Source of the DNA: Deltaproteobacteria bacterium
Lineage (GTDB): Bacteria > Desulfobacterota > Binatia > DP-6
Assembly (NCBI GenBank): GCA_005888095.1
Contig: VBKF01000102.1
Span: forward strand, 1-64,000
Direction: 5' to 3'
Length of the DNA stretch: 64,000 bases
Part shown: positions 25,896 to 35,178 of the stretch, in pieces
Layout: every line of letters starts with the position of its first letter
Position numbering within the stretch: the first letter of the stretch is position 1
The notes under the pieces: generated by a model
The model's database searches: none
What the model was told of the DNA's origin: nothing
The model's input: the letters and a program-made list of their open reading frames with translations, nothing else
Translations under genes and position numbers: made by a program

Positions 25896-27572
25896 ATGAT
25901 TCCGGAGTCGACCGCGCCGGCCGCCGCCGCACCGGCGGCCGAGATGGGCGGGCGCGGCCTCCTGGCGCGCCGGGCGAGCGTGGTGAGCGCGGCCGTCCTG
26001 GCGAGCCGCGTCCTCGGGGTGGTGCGCGAGCAGGTCTTCGCGGTCTTCTTCGGCGCCGGCCGCGAGCTCGACGCGTTCATCACGGCCTTTCGCATCCCGA
26101 ACCTCCTGCGCGACCTCTTCGCCGAAGGCGCCCTGTCCGCGGCCTTCGTCAGCACCTTCACGCAGCACCTCGAGCGCGGCGGCGACGCGGCGGCCTGGCG
26201 GCTCGCGAGCCTGGTGATCAACGCGCTCGCCGTCGTCGTCGGCCTGCTCACGCTGCTCGGCATGTGGGTGGCGCCGGCCATCGTCGAGGGGATCGCGCCG
26301 GGGTTCGCCGACATCCCCGGGAAGGTGCCGCTCACGGTCGAGCTGACCCGCATCATGTTCCCGTTCCTGCCCCTGGTGGCGCTCGCCGCCGTCGCCATGG
26401 GCATCCTGAACACCCGGAACGTCTTCGGCGTCCCGGCCTCGGCGGCGGCGTTCTTCAACGTGGGCTCGATCGTGGGCGGCCTCGCCGCCGCGTACTGGAT
26501 GGCGCCCGCCTACGTCCACGGCATCGTGGTCGCGGTCGCGGCGCATCGCCAGGCGCCGACCGACCCCGCCCTCGCGGCGCGGGCGATCACCGGCATGGCG
26601 ATCGGCACGCTCATCGGAGGCCTCCTCCAGGTGCTCGTCCAGGTGCCGTCGCTCGGCCGGGTCGGGTTTCGCTACCGGCCGATCCTCCATGCGGCCGACC
26701 CGGGGCTGCGGCAGGTCATGCGCCTCATGGCGCCGGCGACGATCGGCGCGGCCGCCGTGCAGGTGAACGTGTTCGTCAACAACAACTTCGCCTCCTACCT
26801 CGGCAACGGCCCGGTCTCGTGGCTGAACGTCGCCTTCCGCTTCATGCAGCTCCCGATCGGCCTGTTCGGGGTCGCGCTCGGCACGGTGACCCTCCCGCTC
26901 GTTTCCCGCCACGTGGCCCGTGGCGACCGGCCGGCGCTGCGCCGGACGCTCGCCGAGTCGCTCGAGCTGGTCGGGCTCCTCTGCCTGCCGGCGGCCGCGG
27001 GGCTCGCGCTGTTCGCGGTGCCGGTCATCGGCCTCATCTACGAGCACGGCCGCTTCACCGCCGCCGACACGACGGCGGCCGCGCAGGCCCTCGCCGCCTA
27101 CACGGCCGGCCTCGCCGGCTATGCGGGCATCAAGGTGCTCGCCCCCGCCTTCTACGCGCTCGACGACGCGCGCACGCCGATGCTCGTGAGCCTGGTGTCG
27201 ATCGCGGTCAACTACGCGCTCAACTGGACGTTCGTGCGCCGCCTCGGCTTCGGCCACGTCGGCCTCGCGCTCTCCACCTCGGCCGTGGCGCTCGGCAACT
27301 TCGGGCTGCTCTACCTCGTCCTCCGCCGTCGCATCGGCGCGCTCGGCGGCCGTCTCCGGGCGGCCCTCGCACGCATCGCCGTCGCCACCGCCGTCATGGC
27401 CGCCGTCGCCGGCGGCCTCGACGTCGTCGTGGCGGCCCACCTTCCCGCGGCCGGCGCGCTCCGCCACGCCCTCCGGCTCGCGGTGGCGATGCCGGTCGCG
27501 GCCGTTTGCTTCTGGGCGACGTGCCGGGCGCTCGGCGTGGCCGTGCCGCTGCCGCGGCGCCGGCGCGGCTGA
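25896..27572 (+). CDS. murJ: Lipid II flippase MurJ
   Basis: 558 residues, the usual size, with about 14 hydrophobic helices. The first cytoplasmic region has the family signature ASRVLGVVREQVFAVFFGAG, followed by DAFITAFRIPNLLRDLFAEGALSAAFV. EHGRFTAADT and YAGIKVLAPAFYALDDARTPM are also diagnostic of MviN/MurJ. It translocates lipid II across the inner membrane for peptidoglycan synthesis. The last 179 bases overlap the convergent rluB-like gene on the other strand. Confidence 0.93.
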   Translation: MIPESTAPAAAAPAAEMGGRGLLARRASVVSAAVLASRVLGVVREQVFAVFFGAGRELDAFITAFRIPNLLRDLFAEGALSAAFVSTFTQHLERGGDAAAWRLASLVINALAVVVGLLTLLGMWVAPAIVEGIAPGFADIPGKVPLTVELTRIMFPFLPLVALAAVAMGILNTRNVFGVPASAAAFFNVGSIVGGLAAAYWMAPAYVHGIVVAVAAHRQAPTDPALAARAITGMAIGTLIGGLLQVLVQVPSLGRVGFRYRPILHAADPGLRQVMRLMAPATIGAAAVQVNVFVNNNFASYLGNGPVSWLNVAFRFMQLPIGLFGVALGTVTLPLVSRHVARGDRPALRRTLAESLELVGLLCLPAAAGLALFAVPVIGLIYEHGRFTAADTTAAAQALAAYTAGLAGYAGIKVLAPAFYALDDARTPMLVSLVSIAVNYALNWTFVRRLGFGHVGLALSTSAVALGNFGLLYLVLRRRIGALGGRLRAALARIAVATAVMAAVAGGLDVVVAAHLPAAGALRHALRLAVAMPVAAVCFWATCRALGVAVPLPRRRRG

Positions 27573-28290
27573 GCCCCGCGACTCGGCGCAGCGCCCCGAG
27601 CTCACCGGGCGTCAGGTCGCGCCAGCCGCCCGGCGGAAGCCTCCCCAGCGCGAGGGGACCGAAGCGCACCCGCGCGAGCTTCTCGACCGGGTGTCCGACG
27701 GCCTCCCACAGGCGGCGGACGAGGCGGCTCCGGCCCTCGCGCACGGTGATCTCGAGCCACGTCTTCGTCGGCCGCTGCTCGAGGATCCGGACCTCGGCGG
27801 GCAGGGTCTTCCCGTCCTCGAGGTGCACCCCGCGCCGCACGCGGGTGAGCGCCTGCTCGCCCGGCGCACCCCGCACCTTCGCGTGGTAGACGCGCGGGAC
27901 GCCGCGCCGGGGGTGGAGGAGTGCGGCGGCGAGGCCGCCATCGTTCGTCAGGAGCAGCAGGCCGGTCGTGTTCACGTCGAGCCGCCCGACCGGGTAGAGC
28001 CGGCTCTTGACGCCCCCGAGCAGCGTCCTGACAGTCGGCCGGCCCTCCGGGTCGTCGAGCGTCGAGACGATCCCCCGCGGCTTGTGCACGACGACCGTGC
28101 GCCGCGGCCCCGGCGGCGGCAGGCGCGCGCCATCGACCGCGATGACGTCGTGCGCGGCGTCGGCTCGCACGCCCAGCTCGCGTACCACGGCGCCGTTCAC
28201 GGTGACGCGGCCGCGCCGGATCAGCTCCTCGGCCGCGCGCCGCGACGCCACCCCGGCGGCGCTCAGGATCTTCTGCAGCCGCTCGCGCAG
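27394..28290 (-). CDS. rluB: 23S rRNA pseudouridine synthase, RluB/RsuA family
   Basis: An S4 RNA-binding domain (RLQKILSAAGVASRRAAEEL) leads into the RsuA-type catalytic domain with VGRLDVNTTGLLLLTNDG, containing the catalytic Asp. The conserved S4 start lies upstream of any ATG/GTG: an in-frame TGA (the scpB stop) is followed by GCG then CTG at 28290, so a CTG start is proposed, giving 298 residues. The first conventional start, GTG at 28251, would delete part of the S4 domain. The tail is a Pro/Arg/Gly-rich basic extension of about 55 residues that overlaps murJ antisense. Confidence 0.8.
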   Translation of the reverse strand: MRERLQKILSAAGVASRRAAEELIRRGRVTVNGAVVRELGVRADAAHDVIAVDGARLPPPGPRRTVVVHKPRGIVSTLDDPEGRPTVRTLLGGVKSRLYPVGRLDVNTTGLLLLTNDGGLAAALLHPRRGVPRVYHAKVRGAPGEQALTRVRRGVHLEDGKTLPAEVRILEQRPTKTWLEITVREGRSRLVRRLWEAVGHPVEKLARVRFGPLALGRLPPGGWRDLTPGELGALRRVAGLSRAGAAAAARPRRAPGTSPRSKRPRPASPPRAGGRGGARRPREGGPPRRRRGRRRRRP

Positions 28291-28293
28291 CGC

Positions 28294-28977
28294 TCAGCCG
28301 GCCTCGCCCGCGGGCTCCCGGTCGGCGGCCGCAGGCGCCGGCGGGCGGACGCCACCGGCATCCACGACCAGCTCGGGGTGGCTCAGGATCTCGGCCTCGC
28401 CGAGCTCGCGCAACGTCGGCAGGGCCGAGAGGTCCGGGAGCCCGAAGACCTCCAGGAACTCGCGTGTCGTCCCGTAGAGCAGCGGCCGGCCCGGCGCCTC
28501 CTTGCGGCCCACGACGCGGACCAGGCGCCGCTCGAGCAGGGTCGAGAGCACGGCTTCCGCCTCGACGCCGCGGATCGCCTCGATCTCGGCGCGCGTGCAC
28601 GGCTGGCGATACGCGACGATCGCCACCGTCTCGAGCATGGGGCGCGAGAGGCGTGGCGGCCGCTCGTGCAGCAGGCGGCGCACCCAGAGCGCGTGCTCGG
28701 CGGGCGTGCGGAGCTGGTAGCCGCCCCCCACCTGCACGAGCCTGATCCCTCGACCCTCGCGCTCGTAGCCCTCGGCGAGGACCTTGAGCGCTGCCGTCAC
28801 CTCCCGCCGCTCGGGCCCGTCGAGGGCCTCGACCAGCCGGGCAAGCGGCACCGGCGCCCCGGCCGCAAAGAGCAGGCTCTCGATCAGCGCCGGGAGGCGC
28901 CCGAGGTCGGCCTGCGCGGCCGCATCGTACCCGTTCCCGTTCCTGTGCTCTCTATCCGTTCCGGTCACCGTCTCCAT
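28294..28977 (-). CDS. scpB: Segregation and condensation protein B
   Basis: 227 residues from the ATG behind GGAGGGGGAGCACC. Two winged-helix regions are visible: LPALIESLLFAAGAPVPLARLVEAL and PMLETVAIVAYRQPCTRAEIEAIRG, the latter diagnostic of ScpB. An acidic/Pro tail ends the chain. It pairs with ScpA and SMC in the condensin complex. The start lies 26 bases inside the scpA end, so the two are translationally coupled. The TGA stop is followed at once by the rluB frame. Confidence 0.92.
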   Translation of the reverse strand: METVTGTDREHRNGNGYDAAAQADLGRLPALIESLLFAAGAPVPLARLVEALDGPERREVTAALKVLAEGYEREGRGIRLVQVGGGYQLRTPAEHALWVRRLLHERPPRLSRPMLETVAIVAYRQPCTRAEIEAIRGVEAEAVLSTLLERRLVRVVGRKEAPGRPLLYGTTREFLEVFGLPDLSALPTLRELGEAEILSHPELVVDAGGVRPPAPAAADREPAGEAG

Positions 28978-29776
28978 GGTGCTCCCCCTCCCCTCTCCAC
29001 CCCGCCTCCAAACGACCCAGATCGTGCACGCGCTCGGTGGCCTCCGCAACCGTCGCCACCGCGAGTGCGAGCGTGATCGCCCCGAACCGCTCGGGCTGCT
29101 CGGCACGCAGCACCCGCAGCCGTATCAGCTCGAGCAGAGCGAGAAACGTCACGATGACCTCCGCGCGCGTCCGATCGACCGCAAACAGACTCGTGAACTC
29201 CATCCGCTCCGCCATGACGAACCGCGCCAGGATGCGCTCGACGGCCTGACCGATGGAGATCTCCTCGCGGGCCACCTCGTGCACGGCCGGCGGCCGCAGC
29301 CGCCGCAGCACCTCGCGCAGGGCGTCGAGCAGGTCCGCCAGGCTCGCGTCGCGCACGCAGGGCTCCGCGGTCTCGCCCGCTGCCGGCGGCCCGAGCGCCT
29401 CGGGGTCGCGCGCGAAGACGTCCCGGTCGAGGACCGCGCGCTCGCCGAGCGCGAGCGCGACGTCGCGGTAGCGCTGGTACTCGAGCAGCTGCTGGACGAG
29501 CTCGCCCCGCGGGTCCTCCTCGGGCTCCTCGTCGTCCTCGGCCGTGGGCAGGAGCATCCGGCTCTTGATGTAGACGAGCGTCGCCGCCATCACGAGGTAC
29601 TCGCCCGCCCCGTCGAGGTTCAGCTCGGGCAGCTCCTCGAGCGTGGCGAGGTACTGGTCGGTGATGGTGGCGATCGGGATGTCGCTCACCTGGACCTCGT
29701 TGCGCTTGATCAGATGGAGGAGCAGATCGAGCGGCCCCTCGAAGATCGGCAGGCGGACGGTGCACGCCACTTCCAT
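28952..29776 (-). CDS. scpA: Segregation and condensation protein A
   Basis: 274 residues. The N-terminal kleisin motif LPIFEGPLDLLLHLIKRNEVQVSDIPIATIT-like (split: FEGPLDLLLHLIKRNEV, then VSDIPIATITDQYL) is characteristic, with YLVMAATLVYIKSRMLLP following. The C-terminal winged helix includes EVIVTFLALLELIRLRVL. It bridges SMC heads in chromosome condensation. The ATG overlaps the TGA of trpS (TGATG). Confidence 0.93.
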   Translation of the reverse strand: MEVACTVRLPIFEGPLDLLLHLIKRNEVQVSDIPIATITDQYLATLEELPELNLDGAGEYLVMAATLVYIKSRMLLPTAEDDEEPEEDPRGELVQQLLEYQRYRDVALALGERAVLDRDVFARDPEALGPPAAGETAEPCVRDASLADLLDALREVLRRLRPPAVHEVAREEISIGQAVERILARFVMAERMEFTSLFAVDRTRAEVIVTFLALLELIRLRVLRAEQPERFGAITLALAVATVAEATERVHDLGRLEAGWRGEGEHHGDGDRNG

Positions 29777-30753
29777 CACGCGAGCCCCATCGCCGTGCGC
29801 ACCTCGGCCATCGTCTCCGCCGCGACCACGCGGGCGCGCGCGTTGCCCGCCTCGAGCACGGCGCGCGCGTCGTCCGGCCCGAGCGTCGCCCGCCGCGCCC
29901 GGATCGGCTCGAGCTCCGCCTGCACGTGCTTGATCGTGATCTCCTTGCACTCGAGGCAGCCGATGGCGGCCGTGCGGCATCCGTCTTCCTGGTGGCGGAG
30001 CTCCGCCGGCGTGCAGTAGAGCCGGTGGAAGGAGAGATAGGCGGGACAGTCGTTCGGGTCGCCCGGGTCGTGCCGGCGGACGCGCCGCGGGTCGGTCACC
30101 ATGCGCGCCAGCTTCGCGTGCACGTCGGCCGGCGGGTCGGTCAGGTAAATCGCGTTGCCGTAGCTCTTGCTCATCTTCCGCCCGTCGGTGCCGACGATCT
30201 TGGGCGCGTCGGTCAGGAGGGTCGCCGGCTCGGGGAAGACGGGACGGTAGAGGGAGTTGAACCGCCGCGCGATCTCGCGCGTGAGCTCGATGTGCGGCGC
30301 CTGGTCGATGCCGACGGGCACGACCTCGGCCTTGTACATGAGGATGTCGGCGGCCTGGAGCACGGGGTAGCCGAGGAAGCCGAAGGTCGAGAGGTCGCGG
30401 TCGGTGAGCTGCTCGCGCTGCTCCTTGTAGGTCGGGTTGCGCTCGAGCCACGGCACCGGCGTGAGCATGCCGAGGAGGAGCGCGAGCTCGGCGTGCTCGG
30501 GCACGGCCGACTGCTGGAAGATGGTGGCGCGCTCGGGGTCGAGGCCGACCGCCAGCCAGTCGAGGACCATCTCGACGGTGTTCTCGCCGATCGGCTCGTG
30601 GCGCGCGTAGTCGGTGGTCAGCGCATGCCAGTCGGCGACGAAGAAGAAGCAGCGGTAGTCGCCCTGCAGGCGCACCCAGTTCTTGAGCGCCCCGTGCCAG
30701 TTGCCGAGGTGCTGGCGCCCGGTCGGCCGGGCCCCGCTCACGACCACGCGCAC
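29776..30753 (-). CDS. trpS: Tryptophanyl-tRNA synthetase
   Basis: 325 residues from GTG. Class I signatures: HLGN near residue 15 (HIGH equivalent), ADWHALTT, PVLQAADILMY, VGIDQAPHIELTREIARRFN, and KMSKS at 193-197. GCLECKEITIKHVQAEL near the C-terminus includes a Cys pair. The enzyme charges tRNA-Trp. It begins 7 bases after the site-2 protease stop and overlaps scpA, an arrangement common in this kind of scpAB operon. Confidence 0.94.
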   Translation of the reverse strand: MRVVVSGARPTGRQHLGNWHGALKNWVRLQGDYRCFFFVADWHALTTDYARHEPIGENTVEMVLDWLAVGLDPERATIFQQSAVPEHAELALLLGMLTPVPWLERNPTYKEQREQLTDRDLSTFGFLGYPVLQAADILMYKAEVVPVGIDQAPHIELTREIARRFNSLYRPVFPEPATLLTDAPKIVGTDGRKMSKSYGNAIYLTDPPADVHAKLARMVTDPRRVRRHDPGDPNDCPAYLSFHRLYCTPAELRHQEDGCRTAAIGCLECKEITIKHVQAELEPIRARRATLGPDDARAVLEAGNARARVVAAETMAEVRTAMGLA

Positions 30754-30760
30754 GCGCCCG

Positions 30761-31417
30761 TCACCCCGCCAGGTGGAGGAAGAAGCGTGTCAACGGGTGC
30801 ACCAGGGTCGACACGATGTGGGAGTTCATGAGGACGAGGAGGAGCACGAGAAAGCCCACCCCTTCGAGCATGCCGAGCACCCGCGCCTGACGCCGTGGAA
30901 GGAGAGCGGCCAGCACCCGGCCGCCGTCGAGGGGCGGGATCGGGAGGAGGTTGAAGACGGCGAGCAGGCAGTTGATCTCGATCGACGCCCGGGCCATCAG
31001 GGCGAACGCCCGCAAGAGGCTCGTCGGCTCGGCGGCCGACGGCAACCACGCCAGCACGGCCGCGCTCAGCGTCGCGAGCGCGAGATTCGTGGCGGGGCCC
31101 GCCATGGCCACCAGGACGGTGTCGCGGCGCGGGTGCCGCAGCCGCCGCACGTCGATCGGCACCGGGCGGGCGTAGCCGAAGATGAACGGCCGCGTTCCGA
31201 AGAGGAGCGGGGCGAGCATGAGCAGCGCCGGCAGGACCACGGTCCCGAACGGGTCGATGTGCGGCAAGGGGTTGAGCGTCAGCCGGCCGTGCCGCGCAGC
31301 GGTCGGGTCGCCGAGGCCGTAGGCCACGGCGCCGTGGGCCACCTCGTGGAACACGATGGCCGCCAGCACCGGGACCACGAGGAGCGCGATCTCCGCGACG
31401 AGGGCGCTCGTCGGCAT
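30761..31417 (-). CDS. Site-2 protease family (M50) membrane metalloprotease
   Basis: 218 residues with about five membrane segments. The zinc site is HEVAH at 24-28 in the first helix; the third ligand Asp164 lies in LLPIPPLDGGRV. NPLPHIDPFGTVVLPALL is the group-specific loop. It belongs to the small S2P branch without PDZ or CBS domains, whose substrates are mostly unknown. It lies between xerD and trpS, its stop 7 bases before the trpS start. Confidence 0.9.
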   Translation of the reverse strand: MPTSALVAEIALLVVPVLAAIVFHEVAHGAVAYGLGDPTAARHGRLTLNPLPHIDPFGTVVLPALLMLAPLLFGTRPFIFGYARPVPIDVRRLRHPRRDTVLVAMAGPATNLALATLSAAVLAWLPSAAEPTSLLRAFALMARASIEINCLLAVFNLLPIPPLDGGRVLAALLPRRQARVLGMLEGVGFLVLLLVLMNSHIVSTLVHPLTRFFLHLAG

Positions 31418-31464
31418 GCGCGAGTCTACCGACGGGCCCTGGGGGGCGCAAGAAACGATCGCCC

Positions 31465-32376
31465 TTACGCCCGGGGGTGATGCCGACGGTGGACCTCGCG
31501 CAACCGCACCGGCGTGACGTGCGTGTAGATCTGGGTGGTCCCGACCTCGGCGTGCCCGAGCAGCGCCTGCACGACGCGCAGGTCGGCCCCACCGGTCAGC
31601 AGGTGCGTCGCGAAGGTGTGCCGGATCATGTGGGGGAACACCCGCGGGCCGAGGCCTGCGGCCCGCGCGCGCCGCCGGACGATCTTCCAGATCGCCTGCC
31701 GGGTGAGGGCGCGCCCGCGGTGGCCGACGAAGACGAACGGGCTCGCCCGCCCGTGGAGCTGCCGCCCCCGGGCGGCGTGCAGGTACGCCTCCAGCGCGGC
31801 CCGCGCGGCCCGCCCGAGCGGGACGACGCGCTCCTTGCCCCCCTTGCCGACGACGGTCACGAACCCGGCCTGCAGGTTGAGCTGCTCGCCGCGCAGGCCG
31901 GCCAGCTCCGAGACCCGCAGCCCGCAGGCGTAGAGCAGCTCCAGGAGCGCGCGGTCGCGGAGCCCGGTCCGCTCCTGCTCGGCCGGCGCCCCGACCAGCG
32001 TCGCCGCCTCACCCTTCCCGAGCGCCCGCGGCAGGCGGGGGGGCGGGCGGCGGACGCGGAGCTTGGCCGCGGGGTCGTCGGGCAGCCGCCGCTCGCGGAC
32101 GAGGAAGCGGACGAAGCCATGCACGGCGGCGAGGGCCCGGGCCTGACTGCGGGGCGAGAGACCGCGCCCGGCGAGATCCGTCACGTGCCCGCGCATCTCG
32201 GCCGGGCCGATGCCCGCGACCGCCCGCACGCCGCGCCGGGCGAGGAAGCCCGCGAACGCCGCCAGGTCGCGCGCGTACGCCTCCATCGTGTTGCGGGCGA
32301 CGCCGCGCTCGCTGGTCAGGTGGTCGAGGTAGTCGTCGATCGCGCCGTCGATCTCCGCCGCCCCCCTCCCCCGCAT
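31465..32376 (-). CDS. xerD: Tyrosine recombinase XerD
   Basis: 303 residues. The N-terminal SAM-like core-binding domain (YLDHLTSERGVARNTMEAYARDL) is followed by the catalytic domain with Arg154 (CGLRVSELAGL), Lys178 (VVGKGGKERVVPLG), His249/Arg252 (HMIRHTFATHLL), His275 (LLGHAEVGTTQIYTH) and nucleophile Tyr284. Size and genome-core context indicate chromosome dimer resolution rather than a phage integrase. It starts 13 bases after glnD. Confidence 0.9.
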   Translation of the reverse strand: MRGRGAAEIDGAIDDYLDHLTSERGVARNTMEAYARDLAAFAGFLARRGVRAVAGIGPAEMRGHVTDLAGRGLSPRSQARALAAVHGFVRFLVRERRLPDDPAAKLRVRRPPPRLPRALGKGEAATLVGAPAEQERTGLRDRALLELLYACGLRVSELAGLRGEQLNLQAGFVTVVGKGGKERVVPLGRAARAALEAYLHAARGRQLHGRASPFVFVGHRGRALTRQAIWKIVRRRARAAGLGPRVFPHMIRHTFATHLLTGGADLRVVQALLGHAEVGTTQIYTHVTPVRLREVHRRHHPRA

Positions 32377-32388
32377 CGGCCCCGCCGC

Positions 32389-35121
32389 TCAGCCGCCGGC
32401 CGCCTGCGCCGCCGCCGCAGTTCCGTCGATCTCGAGCGCCCGCGCGAGCGCCTCGCGGATCGCTTCCAGTCGTGCGGGATCCTCGATTTTCCGGCCCTGG
32501 TGGTCGGTGACGTAGAAGACGTCGAGCACCTGATCGACCATGGTCGTGATCTTGGCCAGGTGGATCTCGAGCCCGAGGTGGTAGAGGCAGTTCGTGATCG
32601 TGAACAAGAGCCCCACCCGGTCGGCCGTGTAGACGTCGAGCACCGTGTGCTCGCGCGACACCGTGTTGTCGATCTCGATCCGCGTCGGCACCGGACGGCG
32701 GGGCCGGGCGAAGCGCGACGGCCGGCGCGAGCGCTCGACCAGCGCCTCGACGTCGATCTCGCCACCGAGCACCCCGCGCAGCGCGTGCTCGACCCGCTCC
32801 CAGCGCTCGGCGTCGAGCGCGATGTCCGAGCCCTCGTGTGAGAGACGGAAGACGTCGAGCGCCACCCCGTCGCGGCTCGTCGTGATGCGTGCCGCGAGGA
32901 TGTTGAGGCCGTGCGCGGCGAGCACGCCCGAGAGCATCGCGAACAGGCCCGCCCGGTCACGCGTGCAGACCGCGAACTCGGTGTACTCCCGCTCGGGGAA
33001 GTGCCCGAGCTGCGTCGCCACCGCCGGCCGTTCGCCCGCCGTCTCGCGCTCGCCGAACTGCCGGCGGAGCTCGGCGTGGGCGACGATCGTCTCCTCGGGC
33101 GTGGTGAGGAAGTAGCTGGCGGGCATGGTCCGGAAGAGCACGTCGAGCGCGGGGACGGCCTCGGCCGGCGCCGTCTCGCGCACCCGCCCCTGGAGGCGTG
33201 CGGCGCGCGCCGCCGGGTCCTCGGCCTCGAACACGCCCTTGGCGAAGAACTCCCGGGCCCGCACGTACAGCTCGGTGACGAGCGTGTCCCGCCAGGTGCT
33301 CCACACGCCGGGCCCCACGGCCCGCATGTCGGCGTAGGTCAGCAGGTAGAGGCGGTGCAGGTTCTCGAGGGTGCCGACGGTCCGGCAGAAGTCGATGACG
33401 AGCTGGTCGTCGTGCATGTCGCGCCGCTGGGCGAGGTGCGACATGAGGAGATGGTGGCGGACCAGGAACTCGCAGGCCGCACCCTCGTCCTCGTTCAGCC
33501 CGAGCCGCGTGGCGATGTCGTGCATCATGCGGGCGCCCCGGCCCGAGTGGTCGTGGCCGTGCCCCTTGCCGACGTCGTGGAACATCATGCCGAGGAAGAG
33601 GAGCTCCGGCCGCTCGACCTCGCGCATCACCTGGGTCACGTGCGGCAGGGTCTTGGCGAACTCGCCCGCCCGCAGGCGTTCGAGCTCACGCACGCCCATC
33701 AGCGAGTGGTGGTCGACGGTGTAGATGTGGAACGGGTCGTGCGCGATCAGGCAGTCGAGGTGGCCGAACTCCGGGATCACCGTCTTCAGGACGCCAAGCT
33801 TGTGCATCTCGAAGAGCGTCTCGTCGACGTGCCCCTTGGCGCGCAGGATGTCGAGGAAGGCCGCCCCCACCGCGGGACGCTCGCGGTGCGCCGCCAGGAG
33901 CGGGAGGCACTCACGGATCAGCTCGCGCGTGGCGGGGGCGAGCGTCACGCCGTGACGCTGCGCCTCGGCGAACACCTGCACGACGGCCGCGGGGTCGCGC
34001 TCGAAGACGCCGCGGTTCACCACGGAAAGGGTGCGGCCCTGGACCCGGATGCCGGGACGGATGACGCGCACGGTCGGCGCGGAGCGCCGGTACGGCTCGG
34101 CCTGCACGCAGCGCGCGATCACCGCCTCGCTGAAGCGGTTCACGACCGCCGCCCGGCTGTAGTACGCGCGCATGAAGGCCTCGACCCCGTCCCGCTCGTC
34201 GGCGAAGCCGAGCGCCGGCGCCAGGCGCTCCTGGAGCTCGAAGGTGAGCAGGTCCTGATGGCGGTCGCTCGCCTGGTGGAGCGCGTTGCGGATCCGCCAG
34301 AGGAAGTCGAGGGCCTCCTCGAGCTCCAGGACGTCGCGCTCGGCGATCTGCCCGAGGGTCACGAGCTCGCGGAAGGAGCGCACCTTGAACTTCACCTTGG
34401 CCATCCAGAGCGCGGTATGGAGGTCGCGCAGCCCGCCCTGCCCCTCCTTCAGCTGCGGCTGGAGGAGATAGACGGAGTCGCCGGCGCGTGCGTGCCGCTC
34501 GGTGTTCTCGGCCAGCTTCTCCTTGAAGAACGCGGTCGGGTTCTGGCCCCAGACGTCCTCGAACATCTTTCCCTCGAACTCGGCGTAGAGCGCCTCGTCG
34601 CCGTCGAGGTAGCGAGCGTCGAGGAGGGCGGTCTTCACCTTGAGGTCCCGCGCCGCAAGCCGGCCGCACTCGCGGATGTTGCGGAGCGCATGCCCCACCG
34701 TGAGCCCGGCGTCCCACAGCGCGTAGAGGATCACCTCGGCGATCGTCTCCACGTAGGGATTCACCTTCCAGGGATAGAGAAACAGGAGGTCGATGTCCGA
34801 CGCCGGGTTCAGCTCGCCGCGCCCGTAGCCGCCCAGGCCGACGACCGCGCACCGCTGGTTGATGCGCGCGTAGCGCGACGCGTAGCTGGCCGCCGCCTCG
34901 GCGCTGAGGAAGCGCACGAGGTGATCGACCGCGTCGGTGTAGGCGGCAACGAGCACGAGCCCGCCCTCGCCCGCGTCCTGCCGGGCGCGCAGCTCGGCAT
35001 GGGCGCGGGCCAGGTAATCGCGGGCGATCTGGCCGGCACGCTTCGCGGCCTCGCCGGTCACCGCGGGCAGCGTCGTCACCGCGGCGAGCGGCGTGAATAC
35101 CGGGGTCCGCGCGAGCACCAT
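32389..35121 (-). CDS. glnD: [Protein-PII] uridylyltransferase/uridylyl-removing enzyme
   Basis: 910 residues from the ATG; a TTG four codons upstream is an alternative. Domains in order: nucleotidyltransferase with GLGGYGRGELNPASDIDLLF, the GlnE-like helical region, an HD domain (FHIYTVDHHSLMGVRELERL, MMFHDVGKGHGHDHSGRGA) and two C-terminal ACT domains (AVCTRDRAGLFAMLSGVLAAH; LDVYTADRVGLLFTITNCLY). It senses glutamine and modifies PII in nitrogen control. It lies between the amidase and xerD in the minus-strand operon. Confidence 0.94.
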   Translation of the reverse strand: MVLARTPVFTPLAAVTTLPAVTGEAAKRAGQIARDYLARAHAELRARQDAGEGGLVLVAAYTDAVDHLVRFLSAEAAASYASRYARINQRCAVVGLGGYGRGELNPASDIDLLFLYPWKVNPYVETIAEVILYALWDAGLTVGHALRNIRECGRLAARDLKVKTALLDARYLDGDEALYAEFEGKMFEDVWGQNPTAFFKEKLAENTERHARAGDSVYLLQPQLKEGQGGLRDLHTALWMAKVKFKVRSFRELVTLGQIAERDVLELEEALDFLWRIRNALHQASDRHQDLLTFELQERLAPALGFADERDGVEAFMRAYYSRAAVVNRFSEAVIARCVQAEPYRRSAPTVRVIRPGIRVQGRTLSVVNRGVFERDPAAVVQVFAEAQRHGVTLAPATRELIRECLPLLAAHRERPAVGAAFLDILRAKGHVDETLFEMHKLGVLKTVIPEFGHLDCLIAHDPFHIYTVDHHSLMGVRELERLRAGEFAKTLPHVTQVMREVERPELLFLGMMFHDVGKGHGHDHSGRGARMMHDIATRLGLNEDEGAACEFLVRHHLLMSHLAQRRDMHDDQLVIDFCRTVGTLENLHRLYLLTYADMRAVGPGVWSTWRDTLVTELYVRAREFFAKGVFEAEDPAARAARLQGRVRETAPAEAVPALDVLFRTMPASYFLTTPEETIVAHAELRRQFGERETAGERPAVATQLGHFPEREYTEFAVCTRDRAGLFAMLSGVLAAHGLNILAARITTSRDGVALDVFRLSHEGSDIALDAERWERVEHALRGVLGGEIDVEALVERSRRPSRFARPRRPVPTRIEIDNTVSREHTVLDVYTADRVGLLFTITNCLYHLGLEIHLAKITTMVDQVLDVFYVTDHQGRKIEDPARLEAIREALARALEIDGTAAAAQAAGG

Positions 35122-35178
35122 CGAATCTCTCAACCTAGCGGCTTTGGGCGGACAACTCTAGCGGCACGCGGCCGCGCG

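Noticed and set aside
24807-27605. Long minus-strand extension upstream of the DsbA-like gene
   Set aside because: It is antisense to the LLM and murJ genes; only the last 204 codons have family motifs.
31465-32376. Phage or integron integrase
   Set aside because: The protein is a typical XerD of 303 residues in a core operon with no attachment site or phage genes nearby.
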